From Chryseobacterium sp. IHB B 17019 (GTDB lineage Bacteria; Bacteroidota; Bacteroidia; Flavobacteriales; Weeksellaceae), in contig NZ_CP013293.1 of the NCBI RefSeq assembly GCF_001456155.1, positions 2,170,001-2,234,000 on the forward strand: a stretch of DNA of 64,000 nt, written 5' to 3'. Positions 17,798-28,063 of the stretch are shown piece by piece. Numbering within the stretch: position 1 is the stretch's first letter; each line of letters starts with the position of its first letter. The notes below the pieces were generated by a model. The model was not told the origin of the DNA. It did not search any database and worked only from the letters and a program-made list of their open reading frames with translations. The translations under genes and the position numbers were made by a program.

Positions 17798-20700
17798 ATG
17801 AAACAAAAAATCGCGCTTTTATTTCTAATTTGTTTTGTATCAACAATTTGGGCTCAAAGAATAAACATCGAATGGGATGGTTCTAAAATTCAAGACTTTG
17901 GTGATACAAAACTGACTCTCCCGCATTTTAAAAATCAGGGATTTTCATTCAGCCAAAATAACATTTTTATAACTACTAAACAAAAAATTGGGGAAAAGCA
18001 ATTAAAAGTTTCTAATCCTGTATGGGAAACCGTGTCCAGCAGGGATCTATTTGAAATGAGCAAGGACCTTCTTCCTGATTATGAGATTAAAGATGTTGCT
18101 TATTATTACTTGGATGGTGAAAAATATGCAAGTATTAATGTGGCCTTATTTAAAAATATTAAGGGAAAAGTCCAGAGGTTATCTTCATTTGAGATTTCCG
18201 AGACCAATGCCTCCAACATTATCGGAAGTCCTTTAAAAGTAGGAACTACGACCAATCCTCTATCTGCAGGAAATTTTTATAAAATAAAGGTTGACAAATC
18301 CGGTATCTTTAAAATCACAAGACAGTTTTTGCAGGATAACGGCATTAATCCTTCTTCCGTAAACCCTAAAAACTTCAGGATTTATGGTAACGGAGGAGTT
18401 ATGCTTCCGGAATACAATCAGGATATAAAATATAGCGCCCTTCAGGAAAATGCCATTCAGGTGGTGGGTGAAGATGATGGGGTCTGGAATGATAATGATT
18501 ATGCATTATTTTACGCCCAGGGTCCGAACGGGTACAATCTTTACAATACATCCAATGGAAATGGTTACAAAAGAATTGATACCAGAAATGACAGAAGTGA
18601 AAACTTAAAAAATATTTATGAAGATTTTTCATATTATTATATTAATTTCGATAAAGGTCCGGGAAAAAGGGTTCAGCCGGTTGATATAAACCTGCCGACA
18701 ACGCCTTTAATTACGAGATATGACAACTATCAGGTCATTAACAACGACCAAAAAAACCTGATGAAAGTCGGGAGAATATGGGTGGAAGATACTCCTTTCA
18801 CTACGGATAAAGCGGTAAGTTTCACGACAGCCTCTGCCATTCAGGGTGGAGACGTGATCAGGTACAGGACTCAGGTGGTTGCGTATAAATCCCAGCAAAA
18901 CAGTATTACTTTTGATATTAACAATCAAAACCCTCTTACGGTAGTTATTCCTCCTGCCGGTGCAAGTGGTTCTAATGATTTTTATCCGGTAAGATATTCA
19001 GGAACGCTTACAGGATTGAGCGGAAGCCAGATTACTTTTAATCTTAAACCAAGTATCACGGTAAATCCCAACGGGAATTTTTACGTAGATTATCTTGAAG
19101 TTCAGTATAAAGACAATTTGAATTTCAATGGAACCCAGATGAATTTCAGGGACTTTTCTTTGGTAAGCGGAAGCAATACAACATACGGCTTCAGCTTGTC
19201 TAATGCTTCAACAGCAGAGCAAATCTGGGACGTTACAGATATTACAAACGCCAACAGAAGGGTGAATAAAGCGGCAGGAAATACAACTTTCAATTTTGCT
19301 TATACCGCTTCAGATCCAAGCTTTAATAATGAATTTGTGGCCTTTAAAGCAGATGCAGCTTACAGCCCTCAGTTTGTAGGGAGAATTAACAATCAGAACC
19401 TTTCTGCACTGCAAAATGTAGATTATCTGATTATTACAACTCCCGAGATGATGGGACAGGCTCAGAGAATTGCCAATTACCATCAAACAAAAAACAGCTT
19501 TAATGTACAGATTATAGACACTGATAAAATTTATAATGAATTTGGCAGCGGAAGCAGGGATCTTACCGCGATCAGAGACTTTGTGACTAAGCTGAATACA
19601 CCGCTTGGAGCCTTAAAGTATGTATTTATTTTAGGTGATACTTCTTATGATTATAAAAACAGGGTTCCTAATAACTCAAATGTTGTATCAAGTTATCAGA
19701 GTGAAGAATCAATGGATTTCATCAGATCTTTCGTGACGGATGATTATATTGTAATGACAAAACCGCAGACCAATGAATTCATCACCAATAATATTCCGGA
19801 TCTTCCGGTGGGCAGACTTCCCGCAGCCAATGCGACAGAAGCGGGCAATATGATTGATAAAACACTGGCTTATTACAACAGTTTGTCCGGGCAGTCTACA
19901 CCTTTCGGTGAGTGGAGAATGAAGCTGGATTTCGTGGTGGATGATGATAATGACGGAGGAACACCTTTCCATACGGTCATGAATAATACGTTGGCAACAG
20001 TTTTTGAACAGTCTTCTTCTACAAACTTAAGAGAATACAACGTAAGAAAGCTATATCTGGATGCGTTCCAGGGACAAAGTACAGCGGGCGGACAAAGATA
20101 TCCACAGGTAAACCAGGCCATTTCCAATGACATCGGAAACAGCTTGTATCTTTTCTATTTCGGGCATGGAGGGATCAACGGATGGGCTCAGGAAAGGGTT
20201 CTTACGTTAGATGAAGTGCAGAATTCCAACAATTTCTCTAATGTATACAGCAGATTCCCGTTTGTATCAACAATTACCTGCGAATTTACGCTTTGGGATG
20301 AGCCGGACACCGCTTCTGCTGGGGAACAGTTTCTTAAGCTAAAACAAGGAGGTCCTGCTACGATGATTACCTCAAGTAGAGCAATTGACGTAGGCTACGG
20401 TATTGATTTTACAAATCTTTATACTCAGAGCATTTTCAAGCTGACAAGTGATGATTTCGACACGTTAGGATATGCTCACCTAAATGCTAAAAAACAAAAA
20501 GGGGCAGCAACAGACCATTTAAAAGTAAATTTCTTAGGAGATCCTGCCATGAAATTGAGCAGACCACAAAGATTATTAACGATTGATGCCATAGAAAGTC
20601 CGGTTCCGGGATTGATCAGAGGATTGGATTTTGTGAAAGTAAAAGGACATATCAACAAAGCGGATGGAACGCTTAACACCTCATTCAACGGAAGAGTTGT

Positions 20701-21697
20701 TATTAATATTTTTGATAAAAGATTAAATAAACAAACTTTAAATAACGACGGCGGCCTTACTCCTGTTCTTCAATATACCGAGGAAGGAAGTGCGATTGTA
20801 AAAGCTTCAGGAATGGCAGTAAATGGTGTCTTTACCGTAGAATTCTATGTTCCGAAAGATATTAATTATGCTGTAGGGCAAGGTAGGATTTTAGGATATG
20901 CAGACAATAAAGCTTCTGATGTATTCAACAATCAGGCAGTTCAGGTAGGAGATATTAACCCTAACGGAATCAACGACAGTGAGCCGCCAAAAGTAAAATT
21001 ATACATGAATAACACCAACTTTGCAGATGGTGGTATTACAGACCAAAATCCGATGCTATTGGCTTGTGTTACAGATGATACAGGAATTAATTCAACAGGA
21101 TCTGGTATTGGTCACGATATTACAGTATATTTGGACGGTCAAATTATTAATACCATCGTATTGAATGATTTTTATGCTTCAGGAGAAGGAAACGGATGTT
21201 TAAACCCTGGTTTGGCAGATTATCAGAAAGGAAATGTGACGTATCCTTTTAGAAATCTGGCAATAGGACAACATCAATTAACATTTAAAGTTTGGGATAT
21301 AAACAATAATTCGACAACTGCTACGTTAAACTTTGAAGTTAAGGATGAAGCAGATCAGCACCTGGTAATCAACAGACCGCTGAACTGGCCGAATCCGTTT
21401 ACAAATAAAACATACATCCACTTTGAGCATAATTGTGATGATATTTTAGATGTAAATGTTCAGATTTATACGATTACAGGAAAATTGGTAAGAACTTTAT
21501 CTCAGCCTGTGATTGCAGAACCGTTCCTACAGGGCTTTAGAACGCCACGCCAGGCAATTGAATGGGATGGAAAAGATGATTTTGGGGCAACAGTTGCAAA
21601 AGGTACGTATATTTTTAAGATATTTGCAAAAAGTCAAAATCAAGAAAAATGCAAAGGAAGTGCTACAGCTGTAGAAAAAATGGTACTTTTGAAATAA
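17798..21697 (+). CDS. porU: Type IX secretion C-terminal signal peptidase PorU
   Basis: A 1299-residue gingipain-like (C25) protein with a signal peptide (about residues 1-19). It is the sortase-like outer-membrane enzyme that cuts the C-terminal signal from T9SS cargo and links cargo to lipid. The C25 domain lies at about 540-930. The catalytic His is probably residue 790 (YFGHGGINGW) and the catalytic Cys residue 828 (STITCEFTLWDEP). The C-terminal ~100 residues (LNWPNPFTNKTYIHF, then GTYIFKIFAKS) are a T9SS CTD-like Ig module, which PorU retains uncut. porV follows after 60 bases, consistent with co-expression of the attachment complex. Confidence 0.94.
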   Translation: MKQKIALLFLICFVSTIWAQRINIEWDGSKIQDFGDTKLTLPHFKNQGFSFSQNNIFITTKQKIGEKQLKVSNPVWETVSSRDLFEMSKDLLPDYEIKDVAYYYLDGEKYASINVALFKNIKGKVQRLSSFEISETNASNIIGSPLKVGTTTNPLSAGNFYKIKVDKSGIFKITRQFLQDNGINPSSVNPKNFRIYGNGGVMLPEYNQDIKYSALQENAIQVVGEDDGVWNDNDYALFYAQGPNGYNLYNTSNGNGYKRIDTRNDRSENLKNIYEDFSYYYINFDKGPGKRVQPVDINLPTTPLITRYDNYQVINNDQKNLMKVGRIWVEDTPFTTDKAVSFTTASAIQGGDVIRYRTQVVAYKSQQNSITFDINNQNPLTVVIPPAGASGSNDFYPVRYSGTLTGLSGSQITFNLKPSITVNPNGNFYVDYLEVQYKDNLNFNGTQMNFRDFSLVSGSNTTYGFSLSNASTAEQIWDVTDITNANRRVNKAAGNTTFNFAYTASDPSFNNEFVAFKADAAYSPQFVGRINNQNLSALQNVDYLIITTPEMMGQAQRIANYHQTKNSFNVQIIDTDKIYNEFGSGSRDLTAIRDFVTKLNTPLGALKYVFILGDTSYDYKNRVPNNSNVVSSYQSEESMDFIRSFVTDDYIVMTKPQTNEFITNNIPDLPVGRLPAANATEAGNMIDKTLAYYNSLSGQSTPFGEWRMKLDFVVDDDNDGGTPFHTVMNNTLATVFEQSSSTNLREYNVRKLYLDAFQGQSTAGGQRYPQVNQAISNDIGNSLYLFYFGHGGINGWAQERVLTLDEVQNSNNFSNVYSRFPFVSTITCEFTLWDEPDTASAGEQFLKLKQGGPATMITSSRAIDVGYGIDFTNLYTQSIFKLTSDDFDTLGYAHLNAKKQKGAATDHLKVNFLGDPAMKLSRPQRLLTIDAIESPVPGLIRGLDFVKVKGHINKADGTLNTSFNGRVVINIFDKRLNKQTLNNDGGLTPVLQYTEEGSAIVKASGMAVNGVFTVEFYVPKDINYAVGQGRILGYADNKASDVFNNQAVQVGDINPNGINDSEPPKVKLYMNNTNFADGGITDQNPMLLACVTDDTGINSTGSGIGHDITVYLDGQIINTIVLNDFYASGEGNGCLNPGLADYQKGNVTYPFRNLAIGQHQLTFKVWDINNNSTTATLNFEVKDEADQHLVINRPLNWPNPFTNKTYIHFEHNCDDILDVNVQIYTITGKLVRTLSQPVIAEPFLQGFRTPRQAIEWDGKDDFGATVAKGTYIFKIFAKSQNQEKCKGSATAVEKMVLLK

Positions 21698-21757
21698 TTT
21701 TAAAACGATAATAGTAATAATAATTATAAAAAACTGATAATATATAAAAGACAACAT

Positions 21758-22921
21758 ATGAATTTAACTACTAAACTGCTTTTAGGAATTGGATTAGGTG
21801 CTGGCTTTTTAGGCTATTCTCAAGACTTAAGCCTAGTAAGACCTGTATTGACCGGAGCTCCTTTTTTAAGAATCGCACCAGATGCAAGAGCTGGAGGTAT
21901 GGGAGATCAAGGTGTAGTAACCTCTCCGGATGCTTTTTCACAATTCTGGAATGCTGCGAAATATCCTTTTAGCAGAACAAGTTCTTCTGTTGGGGTAAAC
22001 TATACACCTTACATGGGGAAACTTACCAATGATGTGTTTTTATTATATGGAGCGTTCCATAAATTCTTAGGGCAGGAAGAAAGATCTACCATCTCTGCGA
22101 GTATCTATTACTTCAATATGGGTGAGGTAGATTTGACTCAATTAGTAGGAAATGAAGTAACTTCAATGGGTACATCAAAACCAAACGAATTCTCTATTGA
22201 CGTTGCATACGGTCTTAAACTTTCAGACTCTTACTCAATGGCTGTTACGGGTAGATTTATCCGTTCAGACTTAGCCGGAGGATTCAACACGGATACTACG
22301 TTGAAGCCTGCAAACTCTTTTGCAGTAGACGTTTCAGGATACTATACATCTCCAAGGTTCTCAAGCTTCGGTGGATATGACGGTAAGCTGAACGCAGGTT
22401 TCGCAGTACAAAACCTTGGTCCGAAACTAGACTATACAGGAAACGAAGAATCAAGATCTTATCTTCCTACCATGGCTAGATTAGGGGTTGGTTACGACAT
22501 GTATCTTGATGATGTCAACAGAATCGGGTTAAGTGTTGAGGGATCCAAAATTTTGGTTCCGGGATCAGAATTTGTAGGAACAGACCCAAATACAAGACAG
22601 CCGATCTACGAAGTACCAAACGTTGGTGTAATGGCAGGTATTGGAAAATCTTTCAAAAACAAAAACTCTATCATGTATAGTGGAGCGTTGGAATATTCTT
22701 ATGACAATGCATTCGCTGTAAGAGGAGGTTATTTCCACGAAAGTGAAGAGCAGGGAGCAAGACAGTTTGCCACTGCAGGTATCGGATTAAAATACCGTTC
22801 TTTCGGGCTTGACATTTCTTACCTGATCAATATGTCTAAAATTAATACAGCTTTGGATAACACCCTTCGTTTCGGTCTTACCTGGAACATTGGTGATGAA
22901 ACGTCTAATGTAGATTATTAA
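21758..22921 (+). CDS. porV: Type IX secretion outer-membrane protein PorV
   Basis: A 387-residue FadL-like outer-membrane barrel with a signal peptide (residues ~1-21, ending GYSQD). Diagnostic segments: FLRIAPDARAGGMGDQGVVTSPDAF at the mature N-terminus (APDARAGGMGD), SQFWNAAKYPF, GVNYTPYMGKLTNDVFL, and a final strand LRFGLTWNIG. PorV shuttles folded cargo from the translocon SprA/Sov to PorU. It lies directly downstream of porU and ends at a terminator. Confidence 0.94.
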   Translation: MNLTTKLLLGIGLGAGFLGYSQDLSLVRPVLTGAPFLRIAPDARAGGMGDQGVVTSPDAFSQFWNAAKYPFSRTSSSVGVNYTPYMGKLTNDVFLLYGAFHKFLGQEERSTISASIYYFNMGEVDLTQLVGNEVTSMGTSKPNEFSIDVAYGLKLSDSYSMAVTGRFIRSDLAGGFNTDTTLKPANSFAVDVSGYYTSPRFSSFGGYDGKLNAGFAVQNLGPKLDYTGNEESRSYLPTMARLGVGYDMYLDDVNRIGLSVEGSKILVPGSEFVGTDPNTRQPIYEVPNVGVMAGIGKSFKNKNSIMYSGALEYSYDNAFAVRGGYFHESEEQGARQFATAGIGLKYRSFGLDISYLINMSKINTALDNTLRFGLTWNIGDETSNVDY

Positions 22922-22944
22922 GAAACAACATACTTTATAAATAA

Positions 22945-22970
22945 AAAGCTCCATTTTATGGGGCTTTTTT
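22945..22970 (+). terminator. Terminator of porU-porV
   Basis: Stem AAAGCTCC / GGGGCTTT (one T-G pair) followed by T residues, 24 bases after the porV stop. Confidence 0.8.
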
Positions 22971-22980
22971 GTTTTCAATT

Positions 22981-23310
22981 CTTTTTTAAGGAGCTTTTTC
23001 CCGCTATCCACTATATCTTTTGGGTTACGGGCTCCGCTTCGCTCCGCCCGCAACCCAAAAGGATGCCGTTACTATCGGGGCTAAAAAATGAATGGTGAAT
23101 TTTGCTTCGCAAGTGAATGGTCAATATTAATTTACACAACAAATTCCCCTCCTCTGGAGGGGTGGCAAAAATTCAAAAGAATTTTTGACGGGGTGGTTGA
23201 AGAGTGAATTGTCAATAAATTTCATTATCAATTTTAATAATGCTAAAATTCACCATTCACTTACGAAGCAAAATGACAATTCACCCCAACTATTCACCAT
23301 TCACATTAAA
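22981..23310. repeat. Cluster of palindromic intergenic repeats
   Basis: Between porV and the FUSC gene lie several elements. At 23018-23060, 15-base arms TTTTGGGTTACGGGC and GCCCGCAACCCAAAA pair with one mismatch around a CTCCGCTTCGCTC-type loop. At 23146-23162, CCCCTCC pairs with GGAGGGG, followed by AAAAATTC / GAATTTTT (23167-23186). Two copies of TTTTGCTTCGCAAGTGAAT-type sequence occur in opposite orientation near 23099 and 23260. No gene is visible. Such elements are recurrent in Bacteroidota genomes as far as I recall. Confidence 0.6.
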
Positions 23311-23340
23311 TAAACTTTAATAATAAAAAATATGTTCACA

Positions 23341-23368
23341 AAAGTCTTATTTTTATAAGGCTTTTTTT
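23341..23368 (+). terminator. Terminator just upstream of the FUSC gene
   Basis: Stem AAAGTCTTA / TAAGGCTTT (one T-G pair) with T-run to 23368. porV already has a terminator at 22945, so this second one would end transcripts starting in the repeat-rich gap. Its T-run lies where the -33 element of the next promoter would be. Confidence 0.6.
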
Positions 23369-23380
23369 ATTCTCAATACC

Positions 23381-23388
23381 TAATTTTG
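23381..23388 (+). promoter_or_regulatory. TAnnTTTG box four bases before the FUSC gene
   Basis: TAATTTTG fits the Bacteroidota -7 consensus; CAGT and then ATG at 23393 follow. No TTG is present at the -33 distance. Confidence 0.5.
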
Positions 23389-23392
23389 CAGT

Positions 23393-25657
23393 ATGAACTA
23401 TTCGGCGGAGCTTAAAAAATTCGTAACCAGTCAATATGTATATTCTGCGATCAGGATTACACTAGCCACTGTTTTACCATGTTTGGTTCTCGCCCACTTC
23501 GGGATTTTAAAAGAATTCTTTCTCTTTCCCTTAGGAACAAGTTTCGTAGCACTCACAGATCAGCCCGGACCCTTCATCCGCAGAAGAAATGCTTTGATAT
23601 TCGCTATTTTCTGTTTCGTTTTAGTGGCGCTCATTGCCAGTCTGGTTATGAATATTAAAGTCCTAGTGTTCGCGGAAATCATTGTTTTCGGACTATTTTT
23701 CTCTATAATCGGGGTGTACGGACAAAGATTAGCGGCAGTCGGGTCGCTCTCATTGGTTGTTCTCGCGATCTTTATTGACGGACATCTGACCGGAGCCAAT
23801 ATCCTCAAAAGCCTGTTGATTTTTGCAGGAGGATGTATTTGGTTTCTCCTAATATTCTTAATTGTAACCACCATTCAGCCGTATAAGCTTGCAAGCCAAA
23901 TGATCGGGGAAAATTACCTGCAATTAGCCGAATTTTTAAAAATTAAAGCCAATTATTACCAGAAAAACCCTGACTTTGACAAGCTGACCACACAGGTTAT
24001 CGCAAAACAGATTGAAATAAAAAATTTACAGGAAGAAACCCGCGAAACTGTTTTCAAAACAAGGACTATTGTGAACGAATCAACAACTACGAGTCGTTTA
24101 TTAATGCTGATGTTCTTAAACTCCATGGATCTTCACGAAAAACTCATGACCTCCGAAAGTGATTATCAAAAACTTCAGCAAAGTTTTGAAGACAGTACGA
24201 TTTTGGTGCACATCCATGATTATCTGAACCTGCTTGCCGAGGAGATTACCAATATCGGGATTTCCCTTCAGATAGGGACAAGAGCTAAACCTATGTTTAA
24301 TCTTGATGCAGAATTAAAAAGCTTAAACCATTATTATTTCGACCTTAGAAATAAGAAAATCTCACCTGATAATTTTGAGAATTTCATGATTTTACGTCAA
24401 ATCCTAATGCGTATCAATGAAATTACCAAAGAAATTATCGAGATCTATAAAGTTTTTTCACAAAACGTAAAGCTGGCAAAAAGTCTTTCCACAGGATTGG
24501 ATTTAAAAAAGTTCATGCCCAGTGAAGAAAAACTTAACTTTCAGGTTCTGAGAAACAATATTTCTCTTTCATCTTCACAATTCCGCCACGCACTGAGAAT
24601 TACCATAGCTTTGTTAATAGGATATTCTTTTTCATTATTTCAATTTTTGGGAATTGGTCATACCTACTGGATTTTGATTACTATTGTTGCGATTCTGAAG
24701 CCCGCCTACTCTATTACCAAGCAACGAAACCTTCTCCGATTGTACGGAACTATTGCCGGAGCTGTGATCGCTTACGGAATCCTGCATTATATCCATGTCA
24801 ACCAGGCTTTGTTTGCCATTCTTCTTTTGAGTATGGTCATGTGTTTCAGCTTTTTGAAAGGACGCTATTTCTGGGCGGTTTTATTTATGACGATTTATGT
24901 TTTCCTGAGTTTTAATTTTTTAAGTCCTGGAAATATAAATGTGATCTTTAAAGACCGTATTGTCGACACCATCGTTGCCGGAATCATCACTTCACTGGTT
25001 GCCTACATTGTGCTTCCGGTTTGGGAACACACGCAGAATTTAGATTTAATGAAAAAATCTGCAGAATCTAATTTACTTTATTTTCAAAGCGTTATTTCCA
25101 AGTTTCTGGATGAAGAATATGACATTGAAGAATATAAAGTTAAGCGTAAAAACGCTATTATTTCATTAGCCAACCTTTCGGACAACTTTCAAAGGATGAT
25201 CTCTGAACCCAAAAACCAGCGAAAAAAATTGGAGGTGGTTCATCAGTTTGTGGCCACTTCACACCTTATTACAGCTTACACTGCGTCGCTTTCGCAATAC
25301 GTAAAAGACGATGAGAAATATCCCGAAATAGATGCTGAAAGCTGGAGCCGGAAAATTGAAGCCGAGATGCAGAAAGTTTCCAATTTGCTGAATGGTGAAA
25401 AGATTGATGAAACATTAAATATGGAAAGCCGTATCGAGCCGGAAGACTCTTCACTGGAAGATTTAATTATGAAAAGAAAACTAGAGCTTACGGAAAATGA
25501 AGCTCTCGATGTGAGAGATCCGGATAAAATATCACGTTTAACGGAGCTTAAAAATATTCATGATGTTTTGGAGCTGATCTACGATGTTGCCAAAGAACAG
25601 AGAAAGGTAATTGAGAATTATAAAAACGAATCTAAGAAATTAGAAAAAAATAATTAA
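23393..25657 (+). CDS. FUSC/YccS-family inner-membrane protein
   Basis: A 754-residue protein built of two halves. Each half has a block of six or so membrane segments (residues ~18-165 and ~405-545) followed by a soluble helical region (165-400 and 550-754). The first block begins YSAIRITLATVLPCLVLAHFG, and the second contains HALRITIALLIGYSFSLF and HTYWILITIVAILKPAYSITK, the typical FUSC motif with the R of QRNLLRLYGTIAGA. This is the layout of YccS/YhfK and of aromatic-acid efflux AaeB relatives. Substrate not known. It is alone between a terminator and the converging PPTase gene. Confidence 0.88.
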   Translation: MNYSAELKKFVTSQYVYSAIRITLATVLPCLVLAHFGILKEFFLFPLGTSFVALTDQPGPFIRRRNALIFAIFCFVLVALIASLVMNIKVLVFAEIIVFGLFFSIIGVYGQRLAAVGSLSLVVLAIFIDGHLTGANILKSLLIFAGGCIWFLLIFLIVTTIQPYKLASQMIGENYLQLAEFLKIKANYYQKNPDFDKLTTQVIAKQIEIKNLQEETRETVFKTRTIVNESTTTSRLLMLMFLNSMDLHEKLMTSESDYQKLQQSFEDSTILVHIHDYLNLLAEEITNIGISLQIGTRAKPMFNLDAELKSLNHYYFDLRNKKISPDNFENFMILRQILMRINEITKEIIEIYKVFSQNVKLAKSLSTGLDLKKFMPSEEKLNFQVLRNNISLSSSQFRHALRITIALLIGYSFSLFQFLGIGHTYWILITIVAILKPAYSITKQRNLLRLYGTIAGAVIAYGILHYIHVNQALFAILLLSMVMCFSFLKGRYFWAVLFMTIYVFLSFNFLSPGNINVIFKDRIVDTIVAGIITSLVAYIVLPVWEHTQNLDLMKKSAESNLLYFQSVISKFLDEEYDIEEYKVKRKNAIISLANLSDNFQRMISEPKNQRKKLEVVHQFVATSHLITAYTASLSQYVKDDEKYPEIDAESWSRKIEAEMQKVSNLLNGEKIDETLNMESRIEPEDSSLEDLIMKRKLELTENEALDVRDPDKISRLTELKNIHDVLELIYDVAKEQRKVIENYKNESKKLEKNN

Positions 25658-25680
25658 GATGCTTAGTCTTAGTCTTAATT

Positions 25681-26295
25681 TTAAACCTCAACAATCGTAA
25701 AGCAATAATCATCAAAAAACTCCACCCTCGCCCTGAATTCATCCGAAAACTGATCGTCATAAACCCGGCAGCTGATGTGGTGAAGATGCTTTAATTCAAA
25801 AGGTTTTACTTCATAATTCTTCTTTAGAGACCAATATTTGGAATGATGAATTTTGTACATGCTTTCTTTTACACTCCAGATGATTGTATAGAAAGTATCA
25901 GCTTTATTTTCAGGGATAAAGCCTCTTTCATTTTCGTACGTAAACTTATCAATAACCCTTAAAATTTTAGGCGTAAATTTTTCAATATCAATTCCTATTT
26001 TATTTTTAGAAATGGCGATTGCCGCAAAAGGAAAAGAATGCGTAATGGATATTTCCGCATCTTTTGGCGACAAAAAAGGCTCCCTATCTTTATAAAGTAT
26101 TTTTGAATGTGGTTTTAAGCCTTTTAAAAGCTTACGCACCATCAAAACCTCCAATAGTTTTTTGGGATGATAATCTTTTACTTTCTCGGCATTTTCGGGC
26201 TCAAGAAGCTTGTGGATATCCAAATCTTCGGTTTCATCGTACTTCCATACGAGAATCGTGGCATTGTCATCTGAAAAATCGCGATAAAGGGGCAT
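25681..26295 (-). CDS. 4'-phosphopantetheinyl transferase superfamily protein
   Basis: From ATG at 26295 (MPLYRDFSDDNATILVW) the protein has 204 residues. A longer frame reaches 26535 but would run through the ahcY promoter and start, so I reject it. Sfp-type motifs are clear: SITHSFPFAAIAIS, IGIDIEKFTPKI (metal-binding D and E), and FYTIIWSVKESMYKI (W-x-x-KE-x-x-x-K). These enzymes move phosphopantetheine from CoA onto carrier proteins. No carrier or polyketide synthase is in the window, so it probably serves the fatty-acid ACP or a distant pathway. Confidence 0.88.
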   Translation of the reverse strand: MPLYRDFSDDNATILVWKYDETEDLDIHKLLEPENAEKVKDYHPKKLLEVLMVRKLLKGLKPHSKILYKDREPFLSPKDAEISITHSFPFAAIAISKNKIGIDIEKFTPKILRVIDKFTYENERGFIPENKADTFYTIIWSVKESMYKIHHSKYWSLKKNYEVKPFELKHLHHISCRVYDDQFSDEFRARVEFFDDYCFTIVEV

Positions 26296-26299
26296 ATTT

Positions 26300-26330
26300 T
26301 TGGTCGTCAGAATATTAGTTTGTAAATTTG
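26300..26330 (+). promoter_or_regulatory. Promoter of ahcY
   Basis: TTG at 26300-26302 and TAAATTTG at 26323-26330, separated by 20 bases, fit the Bacteroidota housekeeping promoter (TTG / TAnnTTTG). The start codon follows 19 bases later. Confidence 0.65.
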
Positions 26331-26349
26331 CGAAAAATTTTTCAGATAG

Positions 26350-27663
26350 ATGGAAACAACAACCCAATACGTTCCTTATAAAGTAAAGGACATTACCCTT
26401 GCAGAATGGGGAAGAAAGGAAATCAATCTTGCAGAGGCTGAAATGCCAGGCTTGATGGCTATCCGTGAAGAATACGGACCGTCTCAACCCCTTAAAGGTG
26501 CAAGAATCGCGGGATGTCTTCACATGACAATCCAAACGGCTGTGCTTATCGAGACATTGGTAGCTTTAGGAGCTGAAGTTACCTGGTCTTCTTGTAATAT
26601 TTTCTCTACACAAGATCACGCTGCTGCTGCTATTGCTGCTGCAGGAATCCCTGTTTATGCCTGGAAAGGTATGAATGCTGAAGAATTCGACTGGTGTATT
26701 GAGCAGACTTTATTCTTCGGTGAAGATAAAAAACCTCTGAACATGATCCTTGATGACGGTGGTGATTTAACGAACATGGTTTTCGATAAATACCCTGAAT
26801 TAACAAAAGAAATCAAAGGTCTTTCTGAAGAAACTACAACAGGTGTTCACAGATTATACGAAAGAATGCAGAACGGTACTTTGGTAATGCCTGCAATCAA
26901 CGTAAATGACTCTGTAACAAAATCTAAATTCGACAACAAATACGGATGTAGAGAATCTGCAGTAGATGCTGTAAGAAGAGCAACCGACATAATGTTGGCA
27001 GGTAAAAGAGTAATCGTTTGCGGATTCGGAGACGTAGGTAAAGGTACTGCTGCTTCATTCAGAGGAGCCGGATCTATCGTTACCGTTACGGAAATTGACC
27101 CGATCTGTGCTTTACAGGCTGCAATGGAAGGCTACGAAGTGAAGAAATTAGATACTGTAATCGAAAATGCAGATATCATCATCACTACAACCGGAAACTT
27201 CAACATTGTACAAGGTTCTCACTTCAAAAAAATGAAGGACAAGACTATTGTTTGTAACATCGGGCACTTCGACAACGAAATCGATATGGCTTGGTTGAAC
27301 GACAACTACGGTTCTACAAAATATGAAGTAAAACCTCAGGTAGATGTTTACAACGTAGACGGAAACGAGATCATTATCTTAGCAGAAGGAAGACTGGTAA
27401 ACTTAGGATGTGCAACAGGACACCCAAGTTTCGTAATGTCAAACTCTTTCTCAAACCAGACTTTAGCGCAAATCGAGCTTTGGAATCATTCAGACAAATA
27501 CGGAAACGAAGTTTATACGCTTCCTAAACATTTGGATGAAAAAGTGGCTGCTCTTCACCTTAAAAAATTAGGGGTAGAGTTAGAAACTCTTACTGACGAG
27601 CAAGCTAAATATATCGGTGTTGATGTGAAAGGTCCTTTCAAACCGGAATATTACAGATACTAA
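26350..27663 (+). CDS. ahcY: Adenosylhomocysteinase
   Basis: A 437-residue S-adenosylhomocysteine hydrolase, which splits SAH to adenosine and homocysteine and so relieves product inhibition of methyltransferases. Family segments: [46 protein letters not shown], the NAD-binding GFGDVGKG (residues 225-232), [11 protein letters not shown], and the C-terminal [19 protein letters not shown] ending FKPEYYRY. The length and the KPEYYRY end are normal. Monocistronic between its promoter and a terminator. Confidence 0.97.
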   Translation: METTTQYVPYKVKDITLAEWGRKEINLAEAEMPGLMAIREEYGPSQPLKGARIAGCLHMTIQTAVLIETLVALGAEVTWSSCNIFSTQDHAAAAIAAAGIPVYAWKGMNAEEFDWCIEQTLFFGEDKKPLNMILDDGGDLTNMVFDKYPELTKEIKGLSEETTTGVHRLYERMQNGTLVMPAINVNDSVTKSKFDNKYGCRESAVDAVRRATDIMLAGKRVIVCGFGDVGKGTAASFRGAGSIVTVTEIDPICALQAAMEGYEVKKLDTVIENADIIITTTGNFNIVQGSHFKKMKDKTIVCNIGHFDNEIDMAWLNDNYGSTKYEVKPQVDVYNVDGNEIIILAEGRLVNLGCATGHPSFVMSNSFSNQTLAQIELWNHSDKYGNEVYTLPKHLDEKVAALHLKKLGVELETLTDEQAKYIGVDVKGPFKPEYYRY

Positions 27664-27687
27664 ATAAATTAGTATTACTAAAAATAA

Positions 27688-27715
27688 AACTCTCCATTTT
27701 TTGGGGAGTTTTTTT
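27688..27715 (+). terminator. Terminator of ahcY
   Basis: Stem AACTCTCC / GGGGAGTT (one T-G pair) followed by a run of T. Confidence 0.8.
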
Positions 27716-27764
27716 ATTTAACCTGAGTTCAGGATGAATTTCTTGTTTGATTAGATTAAGCTGA

Positions 27765-27915
27765 GGCTGGAAGAGGCAAGTTATGAAGATCGTAAAGAAC
27801 AACATCCTTACCTTTTCATCTTAATTTAAAAGGATATTTCATTAATTTTTATAACAAACTCAAAAATTACCGGACTAACAGTAACCTCTAGCCCCCCTGC
27901 CTCCATCTTCCAGCC
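27765..27915. repeat. Intergenic inverted-repeat element
   Basis: Arms GGCTGGAAGA (27765-27774) and TCTTCCAGCC (27906-27915) are perfect inverted repeats 131 bases apart. The next bases also partly pair (GGCA versus TGCCTCCA). The same GCTGGA...TTCCAGC words form the repeat at 44.43-44.51 kb. The remaining gap up to the next gene holds only a promoter box. Confidence 0.45.
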
Positions 27916-28029
27916 GATATAATCTTTATTCCCTACCCAAGCTTAGATTATTTATAGCTTCTACGAATTTATTTCTGTTAAAATTTTTCTTTTATTTCAA
28001 TAAACTATTCAAAATTTTATTCATTTTCT

Positions 28030-28037
28030 TATTTTTG
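28030..28037 (+). promoter_or_regulatory. Promoter -7 box of the BspA-like gene
   Basis: TATTTTTG fits TAnnTTTG and lies 26 bases before the ATG at 28064. It overlaps the GTG at 28037, which argues against that codon as a start. Confidence 0.45.
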
Positions 28038-28063
28038 TGATACTTATTTCACAAAATATTGAT

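Noticed and set aside
26296..26535. N-terminal extension of the phosphopantetheinyl transferase
   Set aside because: It would overlap the ahcY promoter and start, and the extension has no Sfp-like sequence; ATG 26295 fits family length.
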